Assembly (NCBI RefSeq): GCF_009914315.1
Contig: NZ_CP042596.1
Location: forward strand, 3,906,001-3,970,000
Direction of reading: 5' to 3'
DNA length: 64,000 nt
Source: Granulicella sp. WH15
GTDB taxonomy: Bacteria > Acidobacteriota > Terriglobia > Terriglobales > Acidobacteriaceae
The notes beneath the pieces were generated by a model. That model saw only the letters and a program-made list of their open reading frames with translations. It searched no databases and was not told the DNA's origin. How positions within the stretch are numbered: position 1 is the first letter of the stretch; each line of letters begins with the position of its first letter. Positions 35,470-43,603 of this stretch are shown here, one piece after another. The translations under genes and the position numbers were made by a program.

Positions 35470-36939
35470 ATGTTCGCCTTCTTCCCATCTCTTATCACGA
35501 GTTTCAGTGGAGTCCTGGCGGGCGTCCAATGCACAGCGATTGCAGATGGAATCGTACATCACGTATTGGAGAGCTGGGTCAATCTGTCTGTGCGTCGAGT
35601 CAGTCTTTCGGTAGTTATCGTTATTTGTTTGTTCACCACAATTTCGGCTTCTGCCCAACTTTCCTTTACCTCGGCAGTGGATCTTGCCTTACAAAATAGC
35701 CCTCGGGTCAAAATGGCCCAGGACGATCTAAACAAAGCGACGGCCAGTCTTTCGGAATCGAAGGCAGTATTTATTCCGAGCCTATCCGGTAGCATCGGCG
35801 CAGGGCCGTCATACGGAATCACGACGAGCGTACCAACGATATTCACGCTCAACGCGCAATCACTGGCATTCAACTTCTCTCAGTTCGATTACATCCGGGC
35901 GGCGCGGGCAGGCGTCCAGGCCGCAAGCGCAACGCTGGTGGACGTTAGGGAACAGGTCGAGGAAGATACAGCGATCACCTATATTTCTCTGGACCGGGTG
36001 CAGCAACGGCAGAAAGCAATGAGCGATGAATATGGCTATGCCGTCAGGCTGGTTTCGATTGTTCAGCTCCGGCTTGATGCGGGCATGGAATCGCAATTGG
36101 AACTGAAACAGGCCCGTCGCACCGCCCTTCAAATCAAACTTCAGCAGGAGCAGCTTGAGGACGAGGTTGCTTCTCTTCATGACCATTTCTCTCAACTCAT
36201 CGGCTTGCCAGCCGACCAATTAGGAACAGTATCGAGCAGCATCCCGTCCCGCCCGTCGTCCCTTCTATCGTCAACAGAGGGTCCGAATGAGTATCCAGAT
36301 ACGCCTAGCGTGCTGTCCGCCGAGGCGAATGCGCTTGCAAAACGTAAGCAGGCTATTGGCGATTCGCACAATACATGGCGGCCACAGATCGCATTTTCAG
36401 CGCAATATGGGCGAATCAGCCCCTTCAATGGAGCGGCCACTTACTACAATCTCAACGGCAATTACAACACGGCTTATGCTGCCGCCCAGGTTCAGTTGCC
36501 ATTCTTCGATAGCACACGCAAGGCAAAGGCTCGTGAATCATTGGCGGAAGCACAGCACGCCGAGCACACCGTAGAGTTTCTACGCGAGCAACAAAGCGCG
36601 ACTCGCGTAAAGCTCCAGCACTCTATTACGGAACTTGAGACCAAAGCAGAGCTTGCCGAAGTCGATCAAGGCATTGCACAGGACCAACTCGACGCGATGC
36701 TTGTGCGGCTCACGTTCGGTAACGGGACGGGTTCCACTTCCCCGATGACTCCCAAAGATGAGATGAATGCCCGCATTCTTGAGCGGCAGCGTTACTTGGA
36801 GATGCTAGACGCAACATTCCAATTGCGGAAGCAGCAAATTTACCTGCTGCGTCAGACGGGGCAGCTCCAAAATTGGATTCAGTCTGTCGCCAATGTTCAA
36901 CCAACGACTCCAATGAAGCCGGTAACGGGTTCGCCATGA
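35470..36939 (+). CDS. TolC-family outer membrane channel
   Basis: A 489-codon frame encoding a TolC/OEP-type channel: repeated helical hairpins with AVDLALQNSPRVKMAQDDL near the start of the mature part and QVEEDTAITYISLDRVQQRQ, then a second repeat with VQLPFFDSTRKAKARESLAEAQHAEH. The signal peptide is SLSVVIVICLFTTISASAQ, about 40 residues in, so the true start may be a GTG near 35590 rather than ATG 35470. No pump subunits adjoin it; partner proteins may be encoded elsewhere. It follows the secreted protein gene closely. Confidence 0.82.
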   Translation: MFAFFPSLITSFSGVLAGVQCTAIADGIVHHVLESWVNLSVRRVSLSVVIVICLFTTISASAQLSFTSAVDLALQNSPRVKMAQDDLNKATASLSESKAVFIPSLSGSIGAGPSYGITTSVPTIFTLNAQSLAFNFSQFDYIRAARAGVQAASATLVDVREQVEEDTAITYISLDRVQQRQKAMSDEYGYAVRLVSIVQLRLDAGMESQLELKQARRTALQIKLQQEQLEDEVASLHDHFSQLIGLPADQLGTVSSSIPSRPSSLLSSTEGPNEYPDTPSVLSAEANALAKRKQAIGDSHNTWRPQIAFSAQYGRISPFNGAATYYNLNGNYNTAYAAAQVQLPFFDSTRKAKARESLAEAQHAEHTVEFLREQQSATRVKLQHSITELETKAELAEVDQGIAQDQLDAMLVRLTFGNGTGSTSPMTPKDEMNARILERQRYLEMLDATFQLRKQQIYLLRQTGQLQNWIQSVANVQPTTPMKPVTGSP

Positions 36940-37000
36940 ACAAATCTATTGTGATTACGCTTCAGCACCTTCTCGATGCTCTGAGCCGGAGACATAACGG

Positions 37001-37183
37001 ATGATCTCACGAGAAGGGGCCATAAAGATTCGATGGGAACACACTCACCAATGTCGCAAGTGCGGGCACGTTGTCCGGGCTGATGACATCGACCCCAAAA
37101 CAATTACAACAGGTGTCATCACCTGTCCGAAGTGCGAAATGTCTGGACCCATCAACGTAAAGATATTGCAGATGAAACGCTGA
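37001..37183 (+). CDS. Small zinc-ribbon protein, copy 2
   Basis: A 60-residue protein with CRKCG and CPKCEMSG pairs, a probable zinc ribbon. It is paralogous to copy 1 at 14368 and closest to copy 3 at 41745, with which it shares a near-identical 3' end. From here on it is followed by the last codons of a LysR gene and not by a complete one. Confidence 0.75.
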   Translation: MISREGAIKIRWEHTHQCRKCGHVVRADDIDPKTITTGVITCPKCEMSGPINVKILQMKR

Positions 37184-37197
37184 CAGGCGCTTTTCCC

Positions 37198-37240
37198 TTA
37201 GACGGGAATAGGCAATGACATTTGATCTTCGACCTTCAGG
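37198..37240 (-). pseudogene. LysR C-terminal fragment
   Basis: The last 14 codons of a LysR gene (ending EDQMSLPIPV) remain on the minus strand after zinc-ribbon copy 2; the rest is absent. The surrounding 100 bp (37141-37240) match 41879-41978 at 98 of 100 positions, so this is a recent partial duplication. Confidence 0.8.
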
Positions 37241-37313
37241 AAGCAGTCTGCCGCTAAGTCGAATGCCTGAAATCAAAGGGTCATACCTCTCTTGAATGCG
37301 ACATCGTATCTGT

Positions 37314-38708
37314 TTATAAAACGGATATGGGTAGCTCAATGGTGACGGTCAATCCACCACCTTCGGAACTACGAGCAAAAATCTTTCCCCCATTGGCGAT
37401 GACCGCTTGGCGGGCAATCGCAAGTCCGAGTCCAGAACCTTCATTCGCTCCCGTCGCGCCGTTTGGAAGTGTGACGAACGGCTCAAAGATCATCTCTTCC
37501 TGGTCAGGAGCAATGCCGGGTCCGTCATCCTGTACGGTGATGGTGCCGACACTTTTATCCGCACTATGAGTTACATCCACCCGCACCGATCCCGCTTCGC
37601 GCGCAAAGCGCAGGCCGTTGCGAAGGATATTGTCGAGTGCCCGGCGCAGTAGCTCACGATGGCCCGTGACTTGGAACGGTTCGGTTTTCTGGAGTACGAC
37701 GGACTTTTCAACCTGTGCCGCTTCAAAGCTGGCGTCCGCACATGCCTCCTCGATCATGGATGCAGCGTCAAACAATGACGTCTGTCGACTCAATTCATTC
37801 CCACTCTCCAGACGGGCTAGGAAAAGTAACTCTTGAACCAGAGTATTCAGGCGCTTCGTCTCATGGCCGATGCGATTCAACTCTGGTTGCAACGCGGAGT
37901 CCGCTTTTTTTCGTGCCAGACCAAGGGCGATGTTCACGCGGGTCAACGGAGAACCCAATTCATGCGAAGCATGAGCCAGAAAATGCTTGTACCGCGTGAC
38001 CAGAGACTCGATCTCGCTCGCCATCTGGTTAAACTTGCGGCTGAACTCCCCCAGCTCATCTTTTCTGGTGAGGAGCGGACCTTCAATCCGCGTTCCAAGC
38101 TCGCCTTCACCCAACTGCTCTGCCATCTGTCCGAGGCCGATGATGGGCCTGACGAGATACAACGTCAGGACGTAACAGCAAATACCGGACACGACCGCCA
38201 GCAGCGCAATCCTCGATAGCAGCAGCAACAGCAAAGAGTGCAACGAGCGCGGACTGTTCAAAAAGAAGACGTAGGGAGACCGCAGGAGCAGGAAGAAACC
38301 GGGGGCATTTCTTCCCAGGGGGCCGGGCATCGCCACCACGGTATGTAGCGGCAGCTCGCGCACTGTGACACTTGCGGTCTCGGGAGTCGGTTGCGCGGTG
38401 GCACTTTCCAAGGAGGAGAGCTTCGGGCCAAGGTCCGAGAACTGGCGATTGTCACGAGCATGGACAACAACACCCCCGGAGCAGCTTGTTCTCGATGTGC
38501 CCAGGTAACGAGCCAGTACATCGCGTCCGCCTCGTTCGTATTCATCCAGAGTCGCAACCGCGCATGTATGTATTGGGTAGATCGGCAGAACGCGGGGATG
38601 ATTGGGCCGTATCAGCGAAACGGTCGTGACGGCCAGTGCGAGAGTCATCCCAATTAGCGCGACGATCATCAGCCAGAAGCTGAAAAAGATGCGGGCGAAC
38701 ATTCTCAT
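37314..38708 (-). CDS. CpxA-like sensor histidine kinase
   Basis: A 464-residue kinase with an N-terminal transmembrane segment (FSFWLMIVALIGMTLALAV), a periplasmic loop to about 155, a second membrane segment near 155-185, a HAMP domain (LVRPIIGLGQMAEQLGEGEL), the H-box FLAHASHELGSPLTRVN, and ATPase boxes DNILRNGLRFA and VQDDGPGIAPDQEEMIFEPF. It is coupled by a four-base overlap to its response regulator. Confidence 0.93.
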   Translation of the reverse strand: MRMFARIFFSFWLMIVALIGMTLALAVTTVSLIRPNHPRVLPIYPIHTCAVATLDEYERGGRDVLARYLGTSRTSCSGGVVVHARDNRQFSDLGPKLSSLESATAQPTPETASVTVRELPLHTVVAMPGPLGRNAPGFFLLLRSPYVFFLNSPRSLHSLLLLLLSRIALLAVVSGICCYVLTLYLVRPIIGLGQMAEQLGEGELGTRIEGPLLTRKDELGEFSRKFNQMASEIESLVTRYKHFLAHASHELGSPLTRVNIALGLARKKADSALQPELNRIGHETKRLNTLVQELLFLARLESGNELSRQTSLFDAASMIEEACADASFEAAQVEKSVVLQKTEPFQVTGHRELLRRALDNILRNGLRFAREAGSVRVDVTHSADKSVGTITVQDDGPGIAPDQEEMIFEPFVTLPNGATGANEGSGLGLAIARQAVIANGGKIFARSSEGGGLTVTIELPISVL

Positions 38709-39427
38709 ATTTCGCCTTTCTCCGTGACGTAGACATAGCCGACGTTACGAATGCCCTTGATACGTTCAATGCCACCTAAATGCGGTCCTAATTTCTTGCG
38801 GAGGTTGGCGGCTAAGTTGTCGATGCTGCGATCAAAGCTAACGGCATCCCGGCCAAAGATTTGGGGCACGAGTTCTTCTCGGGTCAATGGCTTTCCAGGG
38901 CTTTCGAGCAGCAACCGAAGGAGATGAAATTCGGCTCCGGTCAGATCGGTCAAAACAGATCCCACCGTTACCGACCTTTCGCTTTCGTCAAGGGTGATGT
39001 CTCCCACCTCCAGATGAGCCATTGTCTCTGTCGGATAGGCTCTCCGCAGGATGGATCGTATCCGCGCAATCAGCTCCTCCGGCTCAAAAGGTTTCGGGAG
39101 ATAGTCATCCGCGCCGCCTTGCAATCCCTGAATGCGGTCCCGCGCTGCTCCCCGTGTCGTCAGCATCAGCACAGGAACATTCGAGCGTTGCCGGATGCGC
39201 TTCAACACCTCGAATCCATTGATGCCGGGAAGCATGACGTCCAGAATGACGAGTTGGAACCGCTTTTGCTGCGATAGATAGATACCTTCCTCTCCCGTTC
39301 CGGCAGAGGTCACGGTCAAACCATCGGTCTCGCAATAATCACGGATCAGGCGGCTGAGCGACAGATCATCGTCGATCAGCAGCAGAGGCGGGGAGGCATC
39401 GTTAACCGATTGTGCGAAAGCGCTCAT
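38705..39427 (-). CDS. OmpR/CpxR-family response regulator
   Basis: A 240-residue regulator: receiver domain with LLLIDDDLSLSRLI and LVILDVMLPGINGFEV, and a winged helix with TGAEFHLLRLLLESPGKPL and FDRSIDNLAANLRKKLGP. The start is set at ATG 39427 because a 15-bp site, probably its own binding box, lies at 39462-39476 and would be inside the gene with the earlier ATG. It diverges from the VWA gene. Confidence 0.9.
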   Translation of the reverse strand: MSAFAQSVNDASPPLLLIDDDLSLSRLIRDYCETDGLTVTSAGTGEEGIYLSQQKRFQLVILDVMLPGINGFEVLKRIRQRSNVPVLMLTTRGAARDRIQGLQGGADDYLPKPFEPEELIARIRSILRRAYPTETMAHLEVGDITLDESERSVTVGSVLTDLTGAEFHLLRLLLESPGKPLTREELVPQIFGRDAVSFDRSIDNLAANLRKKLGPHLGGIERIKGIRNVGYVYVTEKGEI

Positions 39428-39461
39428 TTCATTCTTATTTTGCGCCCGGTGAAGCGAAGTC

Positions 39462-39476
39462 ATGTCGAGAAGTGTC
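39462..39476 (-). promoter_or_regulatory. Predicted response-regulator box in its own promoter
   Basis: On the minus strand it reads GACACTTCTCGACAT: two GACA(C/T) half-sites with 10-bp spacing, one helical turn, as used by OmpR-family regulators. It lies upstream of the regulator gene. Confidence 0.6.
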
Positions 39477-39530
39477 GTCGAGCTTACCACCTGATCGGAG
39501 CACCACAAGACGATTATCCTCTCCTCGCTC

Positions 39531-39545
39531 GACACTTCTTGACAT
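39531..39545 (+). promoter_or_regulatory. Predicted response-regulator box before the VWA gene
   Basis: GACACTTCTTGACAT, the same box as at 39462 (one difference) in the opposite direction, about 95 bp before the VWA start codon. It overlaps a TTGACA that could be a -35 element. Confidence 0.6.
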
Positions 39546-39637
39546 TCGACGGGTGCGGTCCACGCGAGGATAGGTCTCAGGAATACCGGGCGGCCACTGC
39601 AAGGAATCGTGTCCCATGCCCCTTCATGTGGTGATTC

Positions 39638-40738
39638 ATGAACCTGTATCTCGCAGCCTTGCTCCTGGTGTCTCTTCCTGCCAGCGCGTTGGCACAGAAC
39701 CAGCCTGCCCCAACCGCCCCGGCATCACAGGAGGCGACCGTATCCTTGAGAACCGAGGCCAATCTGGTTCTCGTTCCTACTTGGGTCACGACGCAGGCCG
39801 GAGAGACCGTGTTCTCGCTCTCATCGCAGGACTTCGCCCTGTTCGACAACGGAGTGGCGCAGAGGGTCACGGTGGATGATGACATCAACCCGGCACCCCT
39901 TTCGATTGTCGTGGCCATCGAAACCGGAGGCTTTGGGCGGCAGGAGATCGCCTCACTTGGCGGCGTCGAGACCATGCTTGAAGCCATCATCGGGGAGCAG
40001 CCCCACGAAATCGCATTGGTCGCCTTCGATAGTCAGCCCCATCTGATGCAGGACTTCACGCCCTCTATGGAAGCTATGGGAACTGCATTGCAACGACTAC
40101 ATCCTGGCGATCATGACGCCGCCATTCTGGATACGCTCCAGTATGCTGCGGGACTGCTCCAATCGCGTCCCGCAGCGAATCGCCGGGTCGTGCTGCTCAT
40201 CAGCGAAACCTTCGATCAAGGCAGTCAGGCCAAGCCCGATGATGTCTTTCAGGCGCTTCGTTCCACCAATACCCCAATCTATAGCGTGGCCTTCTCAACC
40301 ACCAAAGCAGAGGTACACAACACGCTCACGACACCCTCTCCCGGTCGAGCCAAGAAGGCGAAGTGCCTTCAGGAAAATCCGGGTGCGCCTCCAGGAACTT
40401 GTATGGGTTATGGAGCGCTGGGAAGATTCCTCGTGATGGCGAGCCGGTTGGGCCAAGACGACGACGGCTCCGAAGCCAACGTGGCGCAGGTCGCGGCATC
40501 AGTCACAGGCGGCAAATATCTCCCGTTCGACGCGGGAGCGGGAAGAAAAGACCTGGAAGCCAAGCTCTACACCATCGCCAACGACCTTCCCAATCGCTAC
40601 ATCCTAAGTTTCCGCCCTTCACTGACTCCCGGCCTTCACACGCTTCAGGTCGCCGTAAAGGGACACCCCGAGTTACAGGTTTCGTCGCGCACGAGTTACT
40701 GGGTGAAGGAGACTACGGCGACAGAACCGCATCCTTAG
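39638..40738 (+). CDS. Secreted VWFA-related acidobacterial protein
   Basis: A 366-residue exported protein. Signal peptide LYLAALLLVSLPASALAQ. Von Willebrand type A-like domain at about 85-290, in the form known as VWFA-related acidobacterial domain: VLVPTWVTTQAGETVFSLSSQDFALFDNG is typical at the front. The DxSxS metal site appears as VVAIETGGFG, so it is degenerate. The C-terminus contains LEAKLYTIANDLPNRYILSF. Function is unknown; probably a surface-bound protein. Its promoter region contains the predicted response-regulator box. Confidence 0.82.
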   Translation: MNLYLAALLLVSLPASALAQNQPAPTAPASQEATVSLRTEANLVLVPTWVTTQAGETVFSLSSQDFALFDNGVAQRVTVDDDINPAPLSIVVAIETGGFGRQEIASLGGVETMLEAIIGEQPHEIALVAFDSQPHLMQDFTPSMEAMGTALQRLHPGDHDAAILDTLQYAAGLLQSRPAANRRVVLLISETFDQGSQAKPDDVFQALRSTNTPIYSVAFSTTKAEVHNTLTTPSPGRAKKAKCLQENPGAPPGTCMGYGALGRFLVMASRLGQDDDGSEANVAQVAASVTGGKYLPFDAGAGRKDLEAKLYTIANDLPNRYILSFRPSLTPGLHTLQVAVKGHPELQVSSRTSYWVKETTATEPHP

Positions 40739-40753
40739 TGTCCCTGGTTGCAA

Positions 40754-40768
40754 GACACTTCTTGACAT
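40754..40768 (+). promoter_or_regulatory. Predicted response-regulator box before the gene at 40873
   Basis: GACACTTCTTGACAT, identical to the box at 39531 and continuing as TCG in both, about 105 bp before the start codon. Confidence 0.6.
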
Positions 40769-40872
40769 TCGGAGGGGTCGAACTGAGGGACGATTATTCC
40801 AAAGTGGTCGCTCAGACTGACATAACGACGATGACTGTTTTTCAAGTTTGACCTGATCGCGCAGGGAGATAA

Positions 40873-41718
40873 ATGACACAGGGTTTCGCACTAGAGTTCG
40901 CTTCCACGATGACAAAGTTAATTCTTATAGCTTCAGTTGTCGGGGTTCCTGCATCGGCGCAACAGGCAACCAGCACGCAGTCTTCATCCGAGGCCGCTCT
41001 CGTATCTACGCTACCGGATGCGCCTTCATCTCAAGCCTCGCAGAGTGGTGCTTCCCCACAGGAACAGGCTCCAGTCAGCACCAGTTCCTCGCCAGTTTTT
41101 CAGGGTTCGATTGGACCAATGCCTCCGATTCTGACGAAGACTCGACTGACATTCCACGATAAGTTCAGGATTTATGAGCATCAGGCGTTTGGACCGCCTG
41201 CATTGGTCTTCCCGGCGCTCGGCGCTGGCCTGCGTATGGCAGACCCTCCGAAGAACTACCCCCACGATTGGGTCGATGGTGGAGGCGCTTTTGGCAGACT
41301 CTACGGCAGCGCACTTGCGACGCAAACATCCAAACGCACGGCTGGATTCCTTGCGGAGTCTTTGTTGCATGAAGATCCACGCTATCTACCCGCGCCGGAA
41401 GGCGCGAATGCGGGCTCGCGAATCCTTCATGCTGTCGCATTCTCATTTGTCGATAGAACCGACTCAGGCGGCCACACACTTGCATTCTCCAATTTTGCCA
41501 GCGCCACAGCCGGAGGCTTCGTTGGTATGGCTTATCTGCCCCCAGGCTTCAATGATGCTTCTCATGCCGGACAGCGTGTAGGCACAGAGTTTCTGGATAT
41601 TGTCATCGCAAATGTTGCGAGAGAATTCGCACCGCAATGGACACCCCTCGCCCGCAAACTTCATATTCCGAAGATCGTGCCTGCATGGTGGGTGCCGGAG
41701 CGTCCACAGCATCCCTAG
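40873..41718 (+). CDS. Secreted acidobacterial protein with HxDPRY motif
   Basis: A 281-residue exported protein: signal peptide ending near ASAQ, a Ser/Gln/Ala-rich linker with LPDAPSSQASQSGAS, and a conserved C-terminal region of 170 residues with FLAESLLHEDPRYLPAPEG and FSNFASATAGGFVGMAYLPP. It is related to the C-terminal part of the protein at 34344. GGGAG is 5 nt before the ATG; ATG 40909 is an alternative start with a shorter signal. A response-regulator box lies upstream. Confidence 0.7.
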   Translation: MTQGFALEFASTMTKLILIASVVGVPASAQQATSTQSSSEAALVSTLPDAPSSQASQSGASPQEQAPVSTSSSPVFQGSIGPMPPILTKTRLTFHDKFRIYEHQAFGPPALVFPALGAGLRMADPPKNYPHDWVDGGGAFGRLYGSALATQTSKRTAGFLAESLLHEDPRYLPAPEGANAGSRILHAVAFSFVDRTDSGGHTLAFSNFASATAGGFVGMAYLPPGFNDASHAGQRVGTEFLDIVIANVAREFAPQWTPLARKLHIPKIVPAWWVPERPQHP

Positions 41719-41744
41719 TCAATTTAAAAACAGGCTTCCGGTAA

Positions 41745-41921
41745 ATGATTTCACGAGCAGTCACGGTTCGATGGGAGCACACGCATCAGTGCCACAAATG
41801 CGGGCACGTTATCCGGGTTGATGACATTGATCTGAAAACAATTACAAGAGGTGTCATCACATGCGCGAAGTGCGATGCGTCTGGACCCATCAACGTAAAG
41901 ATATTGCAGATGAAACGCTGA
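41745..41921 (+). CDS. Small zinc-ribbon protein, copy 3
   Basis: A 58-residue protein, MISRAVTVRWEHTHQCHKC at the start, with CHKCG and CAKCD pairs and the ending SGPINVKILQMKR shared with copy 2. It ends 14 bp before the convergent LysR gene, as copy 1 does. It is part of the recurrent zinc ribbon-LysR-excisionase-integrase module. Confidence 0.78.
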   Translation: MISRAVTVRWEHTHQCHKCGHVIRVDDIDLKTITRGVITCAKCDASGPINVKILQMKR

Positions 41922-41935
41922 CCGGCGCTTTTCCC

Positions 41936-42871
41936 TTAGACGGGAATAGGCAATGACATTTGATCTTCGTCCTTCAGGTGGTTCATCCGTCGCATGAAGC
42001 TTCGTACCAGCTCGCTTATCACTTGTGATTCGTTATCTGCACGGGAGATGAGTAGCGTGTTCATCATCAATCTGGCTTCATCCAGCGGCCTCATTGTGAG
42101 GCCAGCCCTCGCAATTCGGAGAGCGCCCGATTTGCCGACGATGACCAATCCGCCCGGCTCGTTGAGTAGAGGAATTGCTTCCTCTGGAACCATGAAGTGC
42201 TGAATCCCAGATGGGATAATTCGTAGCTCATTTGTGAGTTTCTGGATCAGGTCATAGAGTGGAGGATGGTTTTGACGCTGAAAAAGTATCCAACGCTTTC
42301 CGGCAAGCTGAGCGAGATTCAGTGATGGATAATTAGCCAGCTCATCGTCTTCTGACATCACGACGTAAAAAGGCGATTCGTCGATCTTTAGGCCCGTCAG
42401 CAAACCGGAGTCGGGTGGTTCAATGACGAGTGCCAAGTCAAGCTCCCCTGTGAGAACTTCGTGAGCCAAATCGCAAGAAAAGCCGCTCGACAAGTTCAAC
42501 CGCAGACGTGGATATAAAGGAAGCCTTGTAGCGAGAATCGTCGATGTGAAGAATGGGTCTGCATAAGGCGTTCGCCCTACGTTCAACATCATCTCCGCAT
42601 CCCTTCCCGCCGCTCGCGCCGCTTGCACTGCGCGTTCCGCGTGGAGAACGGCTATGCGAGCTTCTTCGACATACGCTCTGCCCGCATCGGTCAGAGACAC
42701 CAAATGATGGTCTCGAACAAAGAGAACCACGCCAAGGCTTTCCTCCAGTTCAGCAATATGCTTCGTAACGGCTGGCTGGCTGAGGTGAAGGCGCTTGGCA
42801 GCGCGAGAAAAACTCAATTCTTCCGCTACCGCGATTGCCGCTTCCATGTACTTCAGTTCGTTTCGTGCCAT
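41936..42871 (-). CDS. LysR-family regulator of the element 2 integration module
   Basis: A 311-residue LysR regulator: helix-turn-helix AAIAVAEELSFSRAAKRLHLSQPAVTKHI, then an effector domain with LDLALVIEPPDSGLL and PSGIQHFMVPEEAIPLL. ATG 42871 has a GGGGGGC stretch 5 nt upstream; the earlier GTG-type start is less likely. It faces the excisionase-integrase pair across a region with the conserved T-N11-A dyad at 43065. It is paralogous to 14582-15517. Confidence 0.9.
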   Translation of the reverse strand: MARNELKYMEAAIAVAEELSFSRAAKRLHLSQPAVTKHIAELEESLGVVLFVRDHHLVSLTDAGRAYVEEARIAVLHAERAVQAARAAGRDAEMMLNVGRTPYADPFFTSTILATRLPLYPRLRLNLSSGFSCDLAHEVLTGELDLALVIEPPDSGLLTGLKIDESPFYVVMSEDDELANYPSLNLAQLAGKRWILFQRQNHPPLYDLIQKLTNELRIIPSGIQHFMVPEEAIPLLNEPGGLVIVGKSGALRIARAGLTMRPLDEARLMMNTLLISRADNESQVISELVRSFMRRMNHLKDEDQMSLPIPV

Positions 42872-43064
42872 GCTGCCCCCCTTGACGCTCAACCTGGGTT
42901 CAGAAGGCCCGAGACCCGTACAGAGGACGGGTACTAAGGCATGGGAAAGACAGTTTCAGTGGATCGTACATGCGCCCAGCGGGTCTTAATTGAGACCTCT
43001 GTAACACCTTTAGACGTTTTCACACCACAGACCGTTACAAATTCTATCGACCGCTGCGATGTGG

Positions 43065-43107
43065 TCATTCCAATTTGGAATAACCGTCCTTAAGAAAGTA
43101 ATTGGAC
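43065..43107 (+). promoter_or_regulatory. LysR-type operator and promoter region, copy C
   Basis: Dyad TCATTCCAATTTGGAATAAC (43065-43084) with T-N11-A core, 16 bp spacer, ATTGGAC. It is located between the divergent LysR gene and the excisionase gene as in copy A. Confidence 0.68.
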
Positions 43108-43234
43108 AATTCGAGCTGCTCCCGTCAATCGTAATCAGCAAGGCAGTATCCGAACGCAATACACTCTGCTCGCGCGTGGAAGAGAAATTGGAGCTGACCA
43201 CTCACGATCAGGGATTCGGGATGCCGGGACGCTG

Positions 43235-43525
43235 ATGGATCGTCCGAGGGGGTCGCCAGTGCTACGCAAAACGTCAGAGGAAGGGTTCTCAGAGCACAAG
43301 TTTGAGGGAGCACCCGAGCTGCGCCGCAAGCCAGTTGCCAGCGAGCCATTCATTCCCGAACCCCTGCTGGACACAGACCAGGCCGCCGCGATCATGCGAG
43401 TACATCCTAAAACTCTTCAGCGTTATGCACGGCAGGGCATAGTGCGGGGCTTTCAACTCGGAACGATGTGGCGTTTTCGGGCGAGCGATATTGACCGCTG
43501 GATTTCGGAACAACTCGCAAGTTGA
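43235..43525 (+). CDS. Excisionase-like HTH_17 protein of element 2
   Basis: A 96-residue protein. The C-terminal 50 residues form an excisionase-type winged helix (LLDTDQAAAIMRVHPKTLQRYARQG and FQLGTMWRFRASDIDRWISE). The N-terminal 45 residues are extra compared with the element 1 protein and may be overcalled; an internal start is possible. It lies 79 bp before the integrase. Confidence 0.8.
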   Translation: MDRPRGSPVLRKTSEEGFSEHKFEGAPELRRKPVASEPFIPEPLLDTDQAAAIMRVHPKTLQRYARQGIVRGFQLGTMWRFRASDIDRWISEQLAS

Positions 43526-43603
43526 GTTTTCCTCTCGACCTCTGCCCGGCATAGCGATAGGCTTTAAGAAAGCCATCCGTTGCGCCGGAGAAAGGGAGTA
43601 GTT

